Origin: Aphrocallistes beatrix
Lineage: Eukaryota > Porifera > Hexactinellida > Sceptrulophora > Aphrocallistidae
Reading direction: 5' to 3'
Assembly: GCA_963281255.1 (NCBI GenBank)
Contig: OY725497.1
Span: forward strand, 186,001-250,000
DNA length: 64,000 bases
The translations under genes were made by a program, and so were the position numbers. The notes beneath the pieces were generated by a model. The model had not been told where the DNA came from, did no database searches, and was given only the letters and a program-made list of their open reading frames with translations. Shown in pieces: positions 23,089 to 34,929 of the stretch; the first letter of the stretch is position 1, and each line of letters opens with the position of its first letter.

Positions 23089-24450
23089 TAATTAATTGAA
23101 CTGACTAGCTTTCATGAGATTAGGAGATTATCTAAAGTAGAGGGCAGATATGAGCATGTAATTTGGGAAGTAAAGGATATGAATCAATTGAAAATCATAT
23201 TTTAGTAATATGATCATATAGAATAATCATTTAGCTAAAAATAATGAAAGGAGATTACGCTCCAGGGGTTGTGGACTGAACTACATTTTGTTTAATATAT
23301 TGAAAGAAGACCAGGAAATGAAAGTTCAATTAACAGCATACGGGGTAATAGTATTTGTCAATTAAATTTCTTTGCTGCCCTCTTTCAGAATTGTATTGAA
23401 TAAAAACTCCTTACGAGTGCAAAAACAGGGAAAAAATAGAGATTCTGAAAGACTTTTCACGCTCGAAGGAGGAGATAAGAAAAACAACTCAACAATAGCT
23501 AACATATGCTAACAATTAATTTATATTCTTTGATTGTGATTTGTAATCAAATTCTGTTACTTTTAATTAACAAGTTTGTTTTAATAGGAAAATAACCCTT
23601 AAGACTGTTTGCAGAGGGATAAATTATATTAACAAACGTCAGCTAGAAAAGTAATTATCCAAAATTTACCATTCACGAAATTCTGACGACAAAATAACAT
23701 TTAATAGGAAAAAACGTTTATATTGCATCGACCTGCTAGCTACGCATCAAATTATTTTCAAATATGGCGGATAGCGGTCTCTTAGGAATGTGTTCTTATG
23801 AAATATTCAAGTGCTGAAGAACCATAAATTGACACGGGTATTTTATTGTCTAGAACGTCTCGATTCAATAAAAAGAATTTAGTAAATATTCATTCAAATT
23901 GGTTTTGAAACATAGTTCAAGTTGCATTCAATTCAACTTGTACTATGTTTTAAAACCAATTTGAATGAATTAAACAATGAGCGACATCGACACTACTTTC
24001 AGACCTGTACGCGAGTTCTTGTATGCGGCCTGGATCATAAACAGTCACAAAAATCTAAAATAGCCCAAACTAATTGGGTTGGTAAATACAGAACTTGCAC
24101 CGCTCGAGTATTTATATGCTTGAATAGCTGCAGTATTCATGTTAAATATGAATCTACGTAATGACTGAGAAATACATAGGATAATTTAACGTTATTTTAA
24201 TGAAGTGAGTGAACGAACATGTATACTCAAGGCCCGTAAAATGAATTTGATGCATTATAAAGGTATACCCATCATTAAAGACTGTTATAAAAGCTAACAC
24301 ACACACACAATTTATTCTACTATATTCTCCATATACACATGAGATACTAAACTAATGTAATATACATGAAATTAATTGCAAGGAGAGAATTCAGATAATT
24401 ATATGATAATCATGTGCACTTATACTAAAGGTTTATCTGCATGCGCGATT
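23089..24450. other. Intergenic region between TSEN54 and muscleblind
   Basis: About 1.36 kb, AT-rich. It contains the hairpin at 23888-23970 and a short CA run near 24298. No conserved coding frame is visible, and part should be the muscleblind 3'UTR. Confidence 0.55.
23888..23970. repeat. Long near-perfect inverted repeat (83-nt hairpin)
   Basis: The 37-nt arms at 23888-23924 and 23934-23970 are complementary with two mismatches, and the loop is 9 nt. A transcript of either strand would fold into a pre-miRNA-sized hairpin; a small foldback mobile element is the alternative. No flanking target duplication is obvious. Confidence 0.75.
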
Positions 24451-27360
24451 CTACTGTTTTAGAGGCTCAGTTGTTTGAGTATCTAAGGAATCGGTATCAA
24501 GGGAAATACTAATAAGATTTGCAGGCAGAGTGTCTGTGCTGTGTTGGGATAGGCTACTAGATTGAGAAGAGGGGAATGCGATGTGAAGGTCGGAGGGAGA
24601 TATTTCAGATGCAGTACTCAGTTGGTTTTGATAGGGTGAGGGTATTGAGGAATAAAGAGCGGGCAGACCGGAATATGAAACGGATCTTGATAGTTTTGAT
24701 CTAAATTGATCTCCTCTGTCTCTAAAGGAAGTAAATGAGAAAATTATGTAAATATCATGCTTACATATGGTATGCATTGTATGTACATGATAAGTATCCA
24801 AATTGAATCTTTGGAATTCTTCGGATAATTTTTCTATTTTTTCTCAGTATCATATGGCATATTTAATCGCAATATTATAATTAACTTAAAATCGCGTAAA
24901 ACAGATTGAGAATATGCATGCAATTAAGAAAATTGTCTTTCGAATTGATTGCGCAGAGCGATGAATTAATTCATTGCAATGGGTTCTTAGAGAATTACCA
25001 ATAATAACCTCAGTGTTATGAAGTAAATTATATACATTTAGGAAAAGTGCAAAGAAATATATTTCCAAAATTGGGAATAAAAGAGAATCACTACAATATT
25101 GTGATGGTAAAACATGTGTTTTAGATTAACTGAAGTATTAACCACAATTGTAAGGAATAAATTCTACGTCACAGATCTAATCAAAGCTTTAAAGTAAAGC
25201 GTGTCCGTAGCAACCACACAAGCAATAGTGGGAGTTCACGTGTAGTGAACATGTGCAGCTATGAAACCATTGTGAGTTTGGGAAAAATTCTATACAATTC
25301 ATTCAATTATTATAAAGAAATTATGATTTCAAGGGTATGGGTTTATCTGATAATGTAACCATGTATTATTTGGTTGAGTGAGCAACAAACCGATCAAAAT
25401 ATATACCAAAAATTACCAAATAAGGATATATTCTTCATAATATCTCATTACTTTTAAAATAGGATGTGAACTTACCATGTGTTTCGGAGGAATATTGATA
25501 CTCAGGATTCTATTGAAAACAAAAGAGTCTATGAAGACCATGGCTAGAGTATGATTTAGGTCAGGTGCAAGCATGTAGTGATGGGATAAGGTGCGTAATT
25601 AGAAGGGGAATGGATAGTCCCACGGGACATAATTAAAATAATCATATATATATACACGTATACACGATATTGGTATTGAATAATAACCGTACCTGCTGGT
25701 AAGAATATGAACTTCCAATTCCTTGACCTATCAAAGAGAAGGAGGGAAATTACACACATTACATTACATTTCCAGACCACATTTGTGGGTATTTTAGTCA
25801 TTTGGGAAGTTTAGGTAAAAGGTAATTGCTAGTTATTCAATCATTTAGGAATAAATGCATAATTCTATTAAAATCCGAGCGATTCGCAACCAAATTAGCT
25901 ACTGTGTTTTGTGTGATTGTAAAACTAATATTATAATATTCAAATATAATTGGCCCTTATCAGCATGTACAATTCTTTATTAGTTTTATGATACAAATGT
26001 CAGGAATTAACAGATCTTACAGACATATTAACACAATATTCATTGTCGTTCCTCTACATAAACTTGAGGGTAAGCAAGATAGCTCCACATGCATACAAGA
26101 GAGGGATCGTTACCTGAGATGCTAAGCGGCGCCCTTGGAAAGAAATAAGCGGTTGGATGATGAGGGTTGGGATAGTACATGTTCATTGGGTATGGCAATT
26201 GTACTTGTGGATGGAAAAAGTCTTCAGTCGAATTCGAAAAGCCCTAAGATAAATTCATGAAACTTTTGAAGCAAAAGATTTTATAGAATTAAATTTAAAA
26301 AAAGCTTACGGTGTCTGAAGAGTTGGAGAGAGATCTCGTTCTCAATGCCAAATGCGGCTTTTTCTTATGATCATGGATCTGATCACAGATATGCTGAGAC
26401 GGATGGAGGTATTTACAATTGGCTCGCTTGCACTGGTCGTTTACGTAGTCCATGCAAACGGTCACAATTCCATCTTTCACCTCTTTGCCAGGAGTAGGAT
26501 GCGCTAGCTCGCACTCGCTCTCAGAGATCGCACAGCTTCCGTCTAGAAAGTTCTGACAAACGCGCCATTTGTCAAGGCGCTTCTTGGGAGCATAGTAGGT
26601 TGGAGGCGAATAGGAAATATTCGGGGTAAAATTGTCCACTGCGGTACTGGGAAAGAAAGGAGCTGCGCTGGACAACTGTGAAATTAAAATAAAATAAATA
26701 TTCCGCAAAAGTAGTAAATATTTTACAAAATTGTCGCATTTATGCATTTCAATTTGTCGGAATTTAAATATAATAAAAAAATATAAAATCTAATTGTATC
26801 TGAATTCATTTTTCAAAGATCTGAAAAAAAAAACATTACCATTTCAATGCGATATCAACACCCAAAAAAACAATCTATCTAATACTCGGATATATAAAAT
26901 TCGAGCTTCAAGCTTATTTAAATACTTAAGCTAGGGAAAACCCAGTAGTATATGTATATTAAATACACATATACAATGAATCTACAATATGTCCACAACT
27001 TATTACGCTAGATTGAAATTTCAGTAGTAAAAGTCCAGGCGGTGAATGCAAATTAATCTGACCGTTTAAAAGAAACCTTGACATATCCCAGTGAAAATAT
27101 AGACGGTGATATGCCAGAATAATTTCACCACTTATTTCGATGCGAAAACGGAAAGAAACTCGATAGCCATGTGAGTAAGAAAAGAAAAAGTTTAAAAAGG
27201 AAGTTAATATTAACAAACTTCCTTGCTGATATGGTGGATAAGCCCCCCAATTAAAGAAATATCAATAAAATCTTACGACGTAAGTTCTATCATTGAATTT
27301 TGGTGGAATTTTGTAATCAAACAAAATTTCCGGTTTTATTACCGGAGTAGTTATTCCTAA
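24451..27360 (-). CDS. MBNL: Muscleblind-like CCCH zinc-finger splicing factor (5' exon unresolved)
   Basis: Exons 27277-27360, 26310-26675, 26114-26243, 25693-25727, 25476-25509 and 24451-24719 join in one frame (918 nt, 305 codons plus stop). The 366-nt exon encodes a tandem CCCH pair: WRVCQNFLDGSCAISESECELAHP, then VTVCMDYVNDQCKRANCKYLHP, the muscleblind signature. Muscleblind proteins bind YGCY RNA motifs and control alternative splicing. Only one finger pair is present, as in fly and worm; vertebrate MBNL has two. Downstream exons encode a Tyr/Pro-rich segment (YPMNMYYPNPHHPTAYFFP), two microexons of 35 and 34 nt, and a Ser-rich tail ending TTEPLKQ. The start codon must lie upstream of 27360. 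A short exon MQGISK with a GTAAGT donor near 27940 is a candidate, but its phase does not match directly. Confidence 0.85.
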
Positions 27361-28486
27361 CTGTTGCAAGACTGAACATAAAACGTGATTAATATACTAC
27401 TAATATTATTGCCACGGAATGTTGCACAATACAGAAATGCTTAGTGCGGAAATTTCAAAAATATAAAATGTATAAATAATATCGGATCAAAAAATGCAAC
27501 ATAAGAATCGCATGAAAAAGTAAAACCAGTGGGTTTATAATCGTTAATTTGACATTAAATAATTATTAATAAATAAAAATTTCTGACACAATCTTTCAAA
27601 AAGAATAATTCAAAAGAAATTGCTATATAATATTAAAATAATTAATAATATTACTAAAATATCCAGCAATTCCCAAGGTTAACTACCTTCTATGAAATGT
27701 TAAGATTTATCTTATTGTTCTATGAATTCTGTAAATTACAACAAATACAATTTGACAAATGCTGGTACTAAACGATCGATTTACACGATTTACAAATCCT
27801 CCTAGTTTTATAATCGAAATTGTGTTGTTGAAATCCTAGTAGACAAATTCGGAGAAATAAGAGGTGAATTTAAATGTCATAAATCAGCTTAAAATGATTG
27901 TCCAACATAACGGTGTACAGTGTAAGCAATGTCAACTTACGTTTTGAAATTCCTTGCATTTCTGCTCAAGTGTTCATAATAGACTTCTCTATGCAACAAA
28001 GATTGAACAATTAATATGGAAGCACTCTCGAGGCATGGCTCTATGCTAGAAATACATAGATAGGAGATCTATGGACTTGTAAGGTGAGAATAGATTGAGC
28101 ATAACGATGACTCAAATTCAAAATTAATTCAAATTGTAATAAAGACTCAATCTGAAAAGGTATAAATAGTAATAGAAATTTAAGATCATTAACGAAGAGA
28201 CAGAGAACAGTATAAACAACAAGAGACCATCGTATTTACATAACAATATTAAGTTAAATAAAATCAGCAAAAGTGCGGATCCTTATAAAGGATCAAGATA
28301 AACAAACATTACAATATGATGAAGAGGAGTTTGAATAGAGAATATAAGTTAGCACAGTACAGAAGCGAGATGAAAAGATGAACAGTCCCCGTCAAGTTCG
28401 TTATATACAATTAGTTAAGGCCTCAAGAAACGAAAGTGTAAAGGCAATGCCATAAAATATGTATCAATCCTAATTAGTTTATGCTC
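27361..28486. other. AT-rich 5' region of muscleblind and 3' flank of the Atos gene
   Basis: About 1.1 kb, very AT-rich. It probably holds the unresolved muscleblind 5' exon(s) and promoter. An ATG followed by a good AAAC-GTAAGT donor lies on the minus strand near 27940-27965. Nothing else is recognisable. Confidence 0.45.
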
Positions 28487-30049
28487 TCAGGATTTGGGTG
28501 TGGCCTTATCTTTTCCTGAAATGAGTGAATACTTCGGATTCTGTGGCTGTTCTACCTCAGTACTGATTCTAGTGCCCAAGTCAGTTCCGGAAGGAGTATA
28601 CACAACTCGAATACTGTTGTGCAGATACAGTTTATCAGATTTAGTGCACATAAAACTGAGATGAATAAGATACTGCAATTCTGAATTCCCAAACTTGTCT
28701 GTGGCTACGATGCGTTGTCTGAGAAAGGTCTGGGTCTTGACTGGCATATCACTCATGTCAAAGCAGATAGGGAACATCTTAATGACGGTTTCGTTGGGAT
28801 TAAAGAGTGTGACTTGAATCGTACCCTTTTTAGGAATGTGGTATCCGTGTTTGCCGAGACCAGATAAGTCCGCCTGGCCGAAGTACTGGGAAGGGCCACT
28901 CTCTTTCGTGCTGCTCGTGAAGAAAGCAGTATTCAGATCCAGAGTGGAATGCTTGGGACAGAAGTTCCCAGACGCAGCTAACTGGACTTTAAATCCTTTC
29001 AACATTCCTAACGGCTGAAGTCGTCCATTGATCATTGACTCTTCGAAGGATCCAAGAAGACAGTTTGTTTTAGAGGGACCTGGAAGTGACACGCTTCGAT
29101 TAAAATTAAATTTATTTTTAACTGTGGGAATGGGTGAGCCAGGGAAGGGGAGGGAAAGTGATCTGGTGCGATTCGGTGTAGGAGTTGGAACCTGCTCGGA
29201 GTCAGTATGTATTCTAAGACGTTTGGAGAGACTTTCTGTAACAAAAGTATTTTTTGTATCTTTTCGTTTGAGTGATATAGGCTCTGAGAATGTTATCGAG
29301 GTATTGCTGTAAGGAAGCTCAAAAGAATGAACTGAATAGTCAGGTGACATGGGAGAGAGAGGGCTTTCAAAATCTTCATTCCTGCATCCAGGTAAGTTAA
29401 GATCAATAGGCAACGAGAACTTTGGACTTTTGCAATTGAAACCTTCATTAGTATCTCCGCTAACTTCTGAAGACATTCCTCTCGGCACCTGCACTGGAGT
29501 GCCAATCCCAATTGAATTTTCTCGCGATATAGTCAGTTCAATGCAATAGTTGTATGGGAATAGGATATGGTGCTTCGAGATCAGAGGGGGAGTGGTAAAG
29601 TTAAGATAGCCGGACTCTCCTGGAGCTGAGAATTTGATGGAGAAGGCATTCACTTGGTCGGGGAATATTGATTCGAGTTCACGCTCACGCCCACTGGTAC
29701 TTAAGGTCTCTAATATTTCATAAGGATATTGTCCAGAACAATTCTTATGGCGAACCTTCTGGAAATTCCATTCGATAATCAAATTCTCCTGCCCCTGTTG
29801 ACTGGGATCTAATGTCCATGAAGGAAAAGAACGAGAGAATACTTGGATGCTAAAGGGAACGTTTCTTTTGAGTAATTGCTCAATCCTGTTTTCTTTTTCG
29901 AGATAGATTATTGACTGGCTAGCGGCCTGTTGGGCATAAGGTTCAGAGCAGACCTTTATGAGTGTGTGCATGAAAGTGGAGAAAAACGACACATCAGCCT
30001 CGTTCTCATGGGAAGTGGGTCGTGTGTAGGTGCCAGTGGAAAATTCCAT
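28487..30049 (-). CDS. Atos homologue (FAM214/atossa family)
   Basis: A single-exon 520-aa frame from ATG 30049. Diagnostic blocks of the Atos family are near the C-terminus: LGKHGYHIPKKGTIQV, TLFNPNETVIKMFPICFDMS, DMPVKTQTFLRQR and LQYLIHLSFMCTKSDKLYLH. Upstream, LGMLKGFKVQLAASGNFCPKHSTLDLN fits the DUF4210-type conserved region. The N-terminal half has a structured domain (RNVPFSIQVFSRSFPSWTLD, LIIEWNFQKVRHKNCSG) followed by a Ser/Pro-rich linker. Drosophila atossa is a nuclear factor that raises mitochondrial metabolism in macrophages, and the vertebrate paralogues are proposed transcription regulators. Length is close to ATOSB. The ATG is two bases after an acceptor-like CTTAG (30052-30053). 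The gene is divergent from alpha-tubulin, with 574 bp between start codons. Confidence 0.9.
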   Translation of the reverse strand: MEFSTGTYTRPTSHENEADVSFFSTFMHTLIKVCSEPYAQQAASQSIIYLEKENRIEQLLKRNVPFSIQVFSRSFPSWTLDPSQQGQENLIIEWNFQKVRHKNCSGQYPYEILETLSTSGRERELESIFPDQVNAFSIKFSAPGESGYLNFTTPPLISKHHILFPYNYCIELTISRENSIGIGTPVQVPRGMSSEVSGDTNEGFNCKSPKFSLPIDLNLPGCRNEDFESPLSPMSPDYSVHSFELPYSNTSITFSEPISLKRKDTKNTFVTESLSKRLRIHTDSEQVPTPTPNRTRSLSLPFPGSPIPTVKNKFNFNRSVSLPGPSKTNCLLGSFEESMINGRLQPLGMLKGFKVQLAASGNFCPKHSTLDLNTAFFTSSTKESGPSQYFGQADLSGLGKHGYHIPKKGTIQVTLFNPNETVIKMFPICFDMSDMPVKTQTFLRQRIVATDKFGNSELQYLIHLSFMCTKSDKLYLHNSIRVVYTPSGTDLGTRISTEVEQPQNPKYSLISGKDKATPKS

Positions 30050-30623
30050 AGCTAAGTTATGGATACACAGTTAATGCTTGGGTGATTAGGTCAGTGAATG
30101 GGTCATGAGTTGAGGTAACAGAATAATTTGAAAATACAACCAAGCTTTGATCTGGGTTTAATTGAAGAAAATTAAAATTTTGCAGAATTATTTAAAGTAA
30201 ATCAAAACCCATTACGGCCTAGAGGCAATTCTAGGTTTTAGATGCATCTCAAGGGAATCAATTACACAAAAGAATTTTATCAATTGTAATATAACATTCT
30301 AATGTTATGTTTTAGAGCACACTGCTATAATTCAGAAGCAAATTTCCATTCGTCTTAGCTAAAACCATAACGAAGCCACTGTGAAATTATGCAAGGTTAA
30401 ATGGAAGAAAACATCTACTATACTCATGGAGGAATGTATTGTTTTCTACTGATTCTTAAAGGTAGTAGGCAATAGAAATGAACTAATCCTAAATATGTCG
30501 ATTCGCATAAAATAGGTAAGGTTGTAGTGACATTAGTCAATTTATAGATTGATTAAGTGAGGACAGTTACTATATACTCGATTACTTGGTTGTGTTAAAT
30601 TTTGTTAGTGTGATTGACATAAA
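30050..30623. other. Divergent promoter region between the Atos and alpha-tubulin genes
   Basis: A 574-bp AT-rich gap separating two start codons that face away from each other. No TATA box or other clear element could be picked out. Confidence 0.5.
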
Positions 30624-33208
30624 ATGGTAAGATTTTGTATTTACGCAAATGAACTCATGCTGAAATCATTAAATGTAGGTAGGTGTCATTATGATTGAGA
30701 AGCAAAAGAAATATTATATGTACTGTTTAAGAGAGGTTGATATAGAGCAGAGCAATTTATAAGTTTGCAGATGTTCAAAAAGATGAGAAACTCTGCCTAT
30801 ATTTTGTTTCAAACTCTTGCAATTAGCTTGAGCAACCAAAGTTTGGTTTGCGGAGATAGGACAAACAGAATACATACCTCGTGAATAGGTCGGCAAAAAG
30901 TTATTTTTATCATCAATGTAAAACATTCTGAGAAAAATTGCTTAATAAAACTTTAAAACTACGGGCTAAAAGAATAAAATCAAAACATCCAAATTAATTA
31001 TTCAAAAATAACGACAAACCTTTATATGTGACTAAGTGCACCTATTCTGAGTTTGATTTAGTTCGAAGAACGAGAATACAAATGAGATAACCAATTGTGG
31101 CAATTCTGATAAGCCTAGAAATCTGGCTATCATAGCCATAGAGGGTAGCAAGTTATTGTTAGCATACTCACAAGTTCTTTACACATATTATCATGGCATT
31201 GTCATAGAGAGAGGTCGTATCGCTACACATCGGACAGGCTGGAATACAAATTGGGAAATCTTGCTGGGAATTATACTGTCTGGAACATGGAATCCAGCTA
31301 GATGGAACGCTGAAAGAGAAGGCACCTAGTATTAGTGGCTCGCGTGATGCGATTGAGTCTTTTTACCAACAAACAAGAGATGGGCGATGTGTACCGAGGG
31401 CAATTTTCGTGGACTTAGAACCCTCAGTTATAGGTTAGTTACACGACTTGTTAGCAAACTTAATACTATACAAATACAGAACCTGTTCTCCAGATACTGT
31501 TAAAACTGGCCCTTTCCGGGGACTGTTTCATCCTGATCAGCTGATATCTGGAAAGGAGGATGCGGCCAATAATTTCGCGAGAGGGTTCTACTCGATAGGA
31601 CGGTTCTATATCGATAATATGATGAACAGGATCAGAAAGATGGTAGAAGCGAGCGACGGACTCGAGGGCTTCATGATCTTCCACTCATTCGGAGGAGGCA
31701 CTGGATCTGGATTCACATCCCTCATATTCCAGAAACTTGCCGTAGACTTCTGCAAAAAAAGTAAACTTGAATTCGCAATATATCCAGCACCAAAGGTATG
31801 ACAATACACAACAATTCCACGTAATATAGCAATAGTCAATAATAAATATAATTATTCTTGCTAACCCAGGTTTCTACAGCCGTGGTGGAGCCTTACAATG
31901 CAGTGCACACCGTGCATAACACAGTGGACCATGCTCAGTGCAGTTTCATATTCGACAATGAAGCGATTTATGATATTTGTCAGAAAAACTTAGAGTTAGA
32001 AAGACCAAGTTATCAGAATTTAAACAGATTACTTGGACAAGTTGTCTCTTCAATAACAGCGTCCTTGAGGTCACTATCATCACTAATTATGATATTATTA
32101 CGCAATATTCCTAAATGTGAGTACTAATGTCTGTTTGTTTTAGATTTCAAGGAGCATTGAACGTTGACCTGGCGGAGTTCCAGACGAATCTAGTTCCTTT
32201 CCCAAATATTCACTATCCTTTAGCGGCATTCGCACCAATCGTATCGAAACAGACGGTCCAACACGAACAGATGAGCATAGCTGAGTTAACTTCAGCTTGT
32301 TTCGATTCTAAAAACCAAATGATTCGATGCAATCCAGAAGATGGGAAGTATATGGCTTGCTGTCTACTCTACAGAGGTACGTGTAAATAATTCCCCTAAC
32401 CTTAATTACATCAGAATATCCTTAAAAACTATTAATCTAGGAGATGTTATACCGAAAGAAGTGACCGAAGCAGTAGCTTCAACTAAAACTAAGAAGACAA
32501 TTAGTTTTGTAGACTGGTGCCCAACTGGGTTTAAAATTGGAATCAACACTAAACCGCCATCTATCGTAAAAGGAAGTGACATGGCAGAGCTGAGTCGGGC
32601 TCTGTGCATGCTCTCGAACACCACAGCGATAGTGGAGGCGTGGAAGAGACTAGGAACAAAGTTCGACCTTATGTTCCAGAAGCGGGCATTCGTCCATTGG
32701 TAAGTTATCCAAAATACATACAAATATGAAATCAATATGTTTGACAGAAACATCATGGGGAAATGAGCTTTGAAATAGTCAGCTGGAAAAATGTCTATTA
32801 AAATTTGTTGTCCGCAAGTTATAGTTGCCAAATCTTCTGAATGATTTAGACTAGTTTGCATGTAATTCCCCAATAGACAGATTATGCTATCGGAAGGAAA
32901 ATAGAGATTAGTTTATAGCGCAATTGGTTGCGGTCGCACTACGTGATCTAAGCATGCAAATCAATTCACGCGCACTGTATTAAATGATAGGAGAATATAT
33001 TCCATCGACATTCTGTTAGGAAGAAGTAAGCGTGCAATTAAATTGATTCGACAGATAAACTGATAACATTTGCAACTCTTGTAGGTATGTGGGTGAAGGA
33101 ATGGAGGAAGGAGAATTTTTGGAAGCTAGAGAAACTTTAGCCTCACTCGAAACAGATTATATGAATCTAAACAGCAAGGAGGATGAATCAGATGTCGATG
33201 AATTTTGA
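30624..33208 (+). CDS. Divergent alpha-tubulin
   Basis: Exons 30624-30626 (ATG alone), 31208-31433, 31494-31795, 31870-32069, 32144-32376, 32441-32699 and 33085-33208 sum to 1347 nt, 448 aa. Placing an intron between the start Met and Arg2 is a known feature of animal alpha-tubulin genes. The remaining introns fall after VI-D, APK, SLR, YRG and HW codons. GTP-binding GGGTGSG, the alpha-specific catalytic glutamate in [15 protein letters not shown] and [12 protein letters not shown] are kept, so it is alpha- not beta-tubulin. It is divergent: the loop that normally carries acetylated Lys40 reads [19 protein letters not shown] with no matching lysine context, and the tail is short and ends DVDEF, with Phe in place of the C-terminal Tyr. 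Probably a specialised isotype rather than the main tubulin. Confidence 0.94.
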
Positions 33209-33933
33209 ATTATGGCAACGAACAGCTGAGACAGATCCAGATGTGTATATATATAATTCAATTCTGCTACTAGGTGTCATAGTTAGACTAATATAATTCT
33301 GATTGGAGTGTTAAATTATTGGAAATAATGTAATAAAATGGCCTGAATTAATAAATGGAAATTGTTACTAGATTCTTGTAGACTTTTAAATATTATCATA
33401 TCCTGTACTACAAGGTTAATCGAATTAATACGAATTCTTCGTAAAATTGCTATGGCAATAGCTGGAAATGTGAAATTATCGATATATTTCAATGGACACA
33501 TACAATAGAAATTTAGCAAAGTGCAAGGTAATATGGTTTGGACACGATTAATTACATTATTAAACAACAAATTGAAGCGTATAAGTTGAATAAAAATCGG
33601 AGTCATTCAATTAATATTATGATCCAACTCATTTAGTGTCTAGACCCAGATTCTAGACAAATTATTATTACTATTATTGATAAGAAACTTCTCATTGTCA
33701 ATCCCACTCAACAAAGTATGATACAAAATTTAGAAATATTCAGGTTTAATGTACAGATGCAAGAAATAGATTTGAGATAGATGAGTTGAAATAAAATAAT
33801 GAAACAATAAGTAAGTACATATGTATTGTATCAGTTGATAGTATGGAATGTGATTAAGTTAAATATGGAGAGTGTTTTAACAGCTCAAGAATGAAGTGCA
33901 TGCACGATCTGTACAGTTTATTGTATGGTGGAG
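33209..33933. other. Convergent 3' flank of alpha-tubulin and the TLC-like gene
   Basis: About 725 AT-rich bases with the 3'UTRs of two converging genes. No coding frame, RNA gene or repeat is supported. Confidence 0.55.
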
Positions 33934-34929
33934 TTAAGATTGCTTCTTCTTGGAGTAGATATCAGAGAAACTGTACTTCTTTAGGAAGTTCATCAGAATC
34001 AGATCATCGCGCACGATATAGAAGAGCATAACCAGGTAGACAACAGTCCAAACTGTCAGATCGAATGCTAATACACGGTTTACGAGCCAGACTAAATGAA
34101 ATGACCAGTTGAGTGCACAGCAGAGAATGTAAGTTAGGAATGAGATGAAACTAAACACGACCATCAGTTTGTTCCTAGACGCGAAAACACGAAAACCAAG
34201 AAAGGCGTTAACTAGGAAAGGAATGCAACTGAAACAGCCGTAGATAAATGACATCTTTGCGACACCAATCATTCCATTGAACCCAGGAAGATTCATGTTA
34301 CTTGACCAGATCAAAACCCCAATCAAGAACGTGAAGATGTGATGCATCTTAGTGGTGAAGGGAAGTTTGGGGACGATCAACAATCCTACCAAATCAGATA
34401 CGATATAAAGCACTGTTGTTCGCTTCAACTCAAGCATTGGGACATATTCCCCGACTGAGAGTTTGTATATCCCAATCGCGAACTTTGAGTTGAGGCATAT
34501 AAAAGCAAGTAAACAAGCTTTCAACACATTAACGATGACATACCATTTCTTATGCGCTGGATTTATATTGCTAAAATCCTTTGACAGTTTGTTCAGAACG
34601 AAATGCAACACGACAGCTAGTAAGATAAAGAGGATGGATGTAACAGCAAGACAAGTGAGGGAGTCGTAAAGCTCAGTGAAGCTAAATCGCGTGTTCGTCT
34701 CCTCTGCCTCTACGATCTCCTTAACGGGGAGGGGTAACTCGATCTTCTGGGAAGAGCGGCAGAGACCCCATTCAGGCTTGTGATTCTTGCTTTTGGAGGG
34801 AAATAGCAATAAGTGAACTAAATCTAAACCGCTAGGCAACGAACCATCTTCGCAGACGAACCAACTGAATATGTCCAGGTGTGCGAGTGAGATGTCAAGA
34901 AGACCTTTGGTAATTTTATCCGTTTCCAT
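33934..34929 (-). CDS. Multi-pass membrane protein, TLC (TRAM-LAG1-CLN8)-like
   Basis: A 331-aa single-exon frame from ATG 34929. An about 90-residue hydrophilic N-terminus is followed by six or seven hydrophobic segments, including SLTCLAVTSILFILLAVVLHF, VNVLKACLLAFICL, MHHIFTFLIGVLIW, GCFSCIPFLVNAFLGF, KLMVVFSFISFLTYILCCAL and VWTVVYLVMLFYIV. The stretch TTVLYIVSDLVGLLIVPKL followed by TTKMHHIFTFLIG resembles the TLC pattern of tyrosine-x-x-SDL then a histidine pair in the next helix (TLCD/TMEM56 group). TLC proteins act in ceramide synthesis or membrane lipid handling. The usual ceramide synthase Lag1 motif is not present, so ceramide synthase activity is not expected. The family call is an inference from this pattern. 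Confidence 0.6.
   Translation of the reverse strand: METDKITKGLLDISLAHLDIFSWFVCEDGSLPSGLDLVHLLLFPSKSKNHKPEWGLCRSSQKIELPLPVKEIVEAEETNTRFSFTELYDSLTCLAVTSILFILLAVVLHFVLNKLSKDFSNINPAHKKWYVIVNVLKACLLAFICLNSKFAIGIYKLSVGEYVPMLELKRTTVLYIVSDLVGLLIVPKLPFTTKMHHIFTFLIGVLIWSSNMNLPGFNGMIGVAKMSFIYGCFSCIPFLVNAFLGFRVFASRNKLMVVFSFISFLTYILCCALNWSFHLVWLVNRVLAFDLTVWTVVYLVMLFYIVRDDLILMNFLKKYSFSDIYSKKKQS

Noticed and set aside
26959-27216. 85-aa frame on the minus strand
   Set aside because: Falls in a muscleblind intron, has no family signature and AT-rich composition.
32915-32995. tRNA-like stretch in the last alpha-tubulin intron
   Set aside because: A D-arm-like GCGCAATTGGTTGCGG is present, but no matching acceptor stem or proper T arm could be formed.
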